NCBI GenBank assembly: GCA_027422505.1
Contig: JAPQWV010000005.1
Location: forward strand, 18,766,001 to 18,830,000
Source: Craterostigma plantagineum
Taxonomy: Eukaryota; Streptophyta; Magnoliopsida; Lamiales; Linderniaceae
Length of the DNA: 64,000 nt
Direction of reading: 5' to 3'
Shown here: in pieces, positions 60,540 through 64,000 of the stretch
Layout: each line of letters opens with the position of its first letter
How positions within the stretch are numbered: the stretch's first letter is position 1
Notes under the pieces: generated by a model
Database searches by the model: none
Told to the model about the DNA's origin: nothing
What the model saw: the letters and a program-made list of their open reading frames with translations, nothing else
Position numbers and translations under genes: made by a program

Positions 60540-62660
60540 AAATTATAACTTCGTAAGGTAGACAATTTGTAAGACTGTAAATTTGCGCGACTGCGGATTT
60601 CTAAGACTGCAATAATGTGATACTGCTAATTGGTACGACTGCAAGTTTGTATGACTGCTTGCCAAATGTGTGACTGAAGTTTTATTACAATAATGTAATG
60701 TTGTTCACAAATATAAGACTGCAAGTACGTGATATTGTCGCTTCATTTGCCTCCAAAAGCTATGGTTCTAAACTTGGTAAGCCTTTTTTATCTTCCTCAT
60801 TAGTAGATTTACATAATTGTATAGTTTGACATCAATATCACTTTATCGGGTTAGATGTACGATGAACAGCTAGCAGCAAACTGTACTACTTAAATATTGT
60901 AAGACTGCACGATATGTTTTTTATTATTGTTTTTATAAAAAGTTAAGATTTATTACAAAAATTTTATATCACACAATAAAAGAAACAAGATGTTACCGGG
61001 TGCGGACTCTTAGCTTACAGGAAGTCTTGCAAATTAATAATCGTGCGAATTCGCAATCTTACACTGGTGTAGTCTGACAAAGTTGCCAATCGCAGTCTGA
61101 CACCAATATAGCCTTACGAAGTCGCAGTCATGCAAATTTGTTGACTTATACTGGTGTAGCCTTTTGACGAGGACACGACGAAGTATATCATGTCAATGGA
61201 CGTGAATAACTTGGTTCATTGTCATCACAGTTTACTTGCCACTGAGATAAATTATAAAGCAATCGGGACTGGCGGGTCTGTCTGATCAGATCCACTTATT
61301 CGGGGTTTAGCACGAGTAGGATAGGCAACGGGTCTCGAGTTCGTAAGTTCACATCTATTTGTCTTCAGTATTTAAGATTGCGGGGTGTATGGCTACAGGT
61401 AAATTCGGGCAATGAAGAAGGTAAAGCAACGGCTTTACAGAAGTGTAAGACTGCAGTGAATTTCGTAATGTATGAAGACTTCCACAGGTGTCACAACTCA
61501 GAAATATAAGAATACGACTTCCGTGAGTTTACGAGCTTCATTCAGGTATGAATTACGTGGTGTATGACAGTTCCCTATGTATCACTTATGACTGCAAACA
61601 GGAATGCGCCTATAAAAGTATGAGTTCGAGTTTCATGAGCGCAAAAGTACAACAACAATGGGCCCCGACATGTACATTCCGGGGTGTATCACTGCAGGTA
61701 AATTCGTTGTTGAACCGACAGGATCAATGTTGTCGTATAAATCCTAATCGAACAGTCTTTTGCAATATCAATATTAGAACACCGCATGGTAAAACCATCA
61801 GAACCCTCTATAGTCTATAGATTTATTGTCAACCTGTGGACTGAAAGTCTGTAGACTGTAACAGCACTGAATGTATGAAATATAGTATTTCTGATATTTT
61901 CTCTTTGGGGATAAAACATTTAATAAAATTTGTTCTTTATGTAGATTTGGACATATGTAAAGTTAGTGTTTTCCTGTAATTTAATACAAAAAGTATTACA
62001 TTTAAAGGCATTTGAGGGTCCGTCTATGAAAAGACCACATTATTTTCTTCCCAATAGTGGTCGATTAACCGCATTCCTAAAATTCGAGTGCTCATTCTAT
62101 CGTGATAAAGAATAATTGCATGTAGCAGTCATACACTGTCTATTTAAACAGATATGACATCAATTGTTGTATGGCAGAAATGTGTTAATGCTGTATAACA
62201 CTGAAATAGAATAACGCATATTTAATTACTGATGAAATGCATATTCAGCATGGAACAAGCATTATATAAATGTGCAATAGGCTAATAACATTCTACGCAC
62301 ATGCTGAATGAATGAAGTTTTTAAACATTAGTTGTATTGTTCGGTAGGAGTTCGATTTAGTCAAGTTACTTACATATAATATAATATTTCATAACAGAAT
62401 TTGTTTCATATAACCAGGTGTGACCCAGTATTAGTCTTTCCCACCTGTCTCCGTGTTATTATTATATTTCGGAATAAAAGTAATTATACAGCTCTAATAT
62501 ATGTATAGGAAGTATTGAGCATGAAAAACGATTAAAGTTAATCTGCTTCATAATAGTCTTACAACTCTTACAATAGTATATGATATAATGGTTCAAGCTT
62601 TTTGCAGTCATACAATGTCAGCTTTAAACAGTCATACAAATATCCATCAACGGACGCACA
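60540..62660. repeat. Degenerate GACTGCA-rich dispersed repeat tract
   Basis: Variants of 'gtaagactgcaaatttg', 'tacgactgcaagtttgtatg' or their complements ('cgcagtcatgcaaatttg', 'tgcagtcatacaatgtc') occur many times between 60560 and 62660 on both strands, spaced irregularly by tens to hundreds of bases. Unit length is not constant, so this is not a simple tandem array. Function and class are unknown. Confidence 0.55.
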
Positions 62661-63031
62661 TTCATCCTCCATGATTACATATTTAGAGTTATTTATAGAC
62701 TTTCCAGTTTCATTCATGTGAACTATAGTGCAGCATAATAATATATAGAGTTCCTGCAATATTAACTGAATTAAAATAGAGTATATTAATTGCAACGTTG
62801 CCAATCGTCAGATGAGAACAAAGTTGTGCAATGTTTTCACGTTGCTCAAGATATAGAAACATTATAATCCCCAAATTTCCAGAAACGTGGCCTCCCCATA
62901 ACGTTTATTCATTGAAGACTTCGATTTCGGACAAATCTGCCCGATTTCAAACATTGAAAGAAATGCCAACTATCAATAGTTCTGTGTTAGTTTATTATCC
63001 TCTTCATTTAGTTGATTTTCTATATATGCAG

Positions 63032-63700
63032 GTGAAAAAAAGCTGATCAATTCTGAGTTATGGCATGCTTGTACTGGCCCATTGGTTTCCTTACCTCCCG
63101 TTGGAAGTTTAGTGGTTTATTTTCCTCAAGGTCACGGTAAGCAAGTATGTTTTTATTCTATCTATGTTTCTTGAGCTGTTAAACTCGGATGAGATTATTA
63201 GAATCTCGGATAGTTAGTCCATGTATTAGTATCTTTCGATGTTCAGGTGGCAGCTTCAATTCAGAAGGCAGCTGATGGAATCCCTAGCTATCCCAATCTT
63301 CCTTCGAAATTGATATGCATGCTCCACAACCCTACATGTATGATCACAATAATTACCCTCTGTGTACATATTTTTCTATGTGGGAAAAAAAGAGGATTTT
63401 CTCAATTTTGAAATCATACATTATATCAGGCTGATCCCGAAACTGACGAGGTGTATGCTCAGATGATGCTTCAACCTGTCAACCAGGTTTTCTTTTTTCT
63501 TTTTTCGTTTGGCATTTTTTAATCTGAATTTCTCACTGATGGTGTTGAATTTGCAACGAATGATTGACTGAAGTGTTTTCGAAACCGAACAATACAATCA
63601 AGAAACATTACTTATGTCTGATTTCGAACTTAAGCAAAGCAGACAGCCAATGGAGTTCTTCTCCAATTGGTTTTCGAAACTGAAAAGTACAATCACGCAT
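63032..63700 (+). pseudogene. Auxin response factor (ARF7/19-like) gene start, probably decayed; runs off the window
   Basis: Block 1 (63032-63144) reads [20 protein letters not shown] and [18 protein letters not shown] after a 'tgcag' acceptor. Block 2 (63247-63337) reads VAASIQKAADGIPSYPNLPS and KLICMLHNPT. Block 3 (63430-63488) reads ADPETDEVYAQMMLQPVNQ. Block 4 (about 63590-63695) reads ETLLMSDFELKQSRQPMEFF and ends STITHGG. Together they follow the N-terminal part and the start of the B3 domain of ARF7/19-type factors. Block 2 ends out of phase with block 3, and block 4 loses the conserved KTLTASDTSTHGGFSV wording. A frameshifted, degenerating copy is more likely than a working gene. The first coding exon was not found. 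Confidence 0.68.
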
Positions 63701-64000
63701 GGTGGCTTGGTTGTTCGATCGAATATTATAATTTTACACCTCTTTTCTTTTTCCACATTGCAATCTTTATATCAAACACAACCTAAAGGCACGACATATA
63801 TCATATCAAAGGCGACATGGTTGTTGTTGTTTGAATATTTTTGTTCCTTTGCCGTCTTTCCACATAATTTTGAAGTTTTAGTTTTGATTCTCATCATGGT
63901 TCTTTCCTTATGAAGCCTTCTGTTCTGTTCTGTTCTCCGCTAAGAGGGTTGTGTTCGAGCATTCTAACGATGGGTCTGGGATAGGTGCGGCACTCTTAGC

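Noticed and set aside
63614..63913. Independent 99-aa ORF
   Set aside because: Its first third is the ARF-like block (ELKQSRQPMEFF) and the rest is read-through of non-coding sequence.

Overview
This window is nuclear DNA of a flowering plant, most likely a eudicot. It is AT-rich, its genes are split by many short GT-AG introns, and its intergenic space is packed with Ty1/Copia LTR retrotransposons, a 5S-derived Cassandra-type TRIM, a hAT-type MITE, a long-TIR DNA element and L1-like retroposons. I cannot name the species.

Four genes look intact. They are an 88-residue two-exon protein with a C-terminal membrane segment (10995-11347, minus), an 18-exon mitochondrial chaperonin CPN60/HSP60 gene (38342-41950, minus), a three-exon AMT1-type ammonium transporter (49468-51984, minus) and a three-exon R2R3-MYB factor (53742-54650, minus). 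In each case the exons join without a stop and the splice sites are canonical. All four are on the minus strand and have unrelated functions, so no operon-like relation is implied.

Layout: 1-3.8 kb holds repeats and a decayed Argonaute PIWI fragment. 3.8-7.7 kb is a deleted Copia element with target-site duplications (TSDs). 7.7-11.3 kb holds a promoter-like repeated module, an inverted pair of B3-domain fragments, a hAT MITE, another B3 fragment and the 88-aa gene. 12.4-19.3 kb is a Copia element with a tRNA-iMet primer site, carrying a Cassandra TRIM and a long-TIR element. 19.4-21.2 kb is a second copy of the module, a better-preserved Argonaute fragment and a near-perfect inverted repeat. 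23.7-34.8 kb is a Copia element nested in a truncated hAT-like repeat and itself split by a younger Copia. 35.1-37.2 kb is a truncated Copia. 38.3-42 kb is CPN60. 42.4-47.9 kb is a Copia with an internal inversion and an L1-like retroposon in one LTR. 49.4-54.7 kb is the AMT1 and MYB gene island. 55.8-64 kb holds a second retroposon, a Helitron-like region with a DET1 exon fragment, a degenerate GACTGCA-rich tract, and a decayed ARF-like gene entering at the right edge.

The most interesting theme is repeated gene-fragment capture (Argonaute, B3, DET1, ARF). A shared TATA-bearing module stands upstream of different fragments, and two of the fragment sites are arranged as long inverted repeats that could be transcribed into hairpin RNA. 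All functional statements about these repeats are inference from sequence alone.
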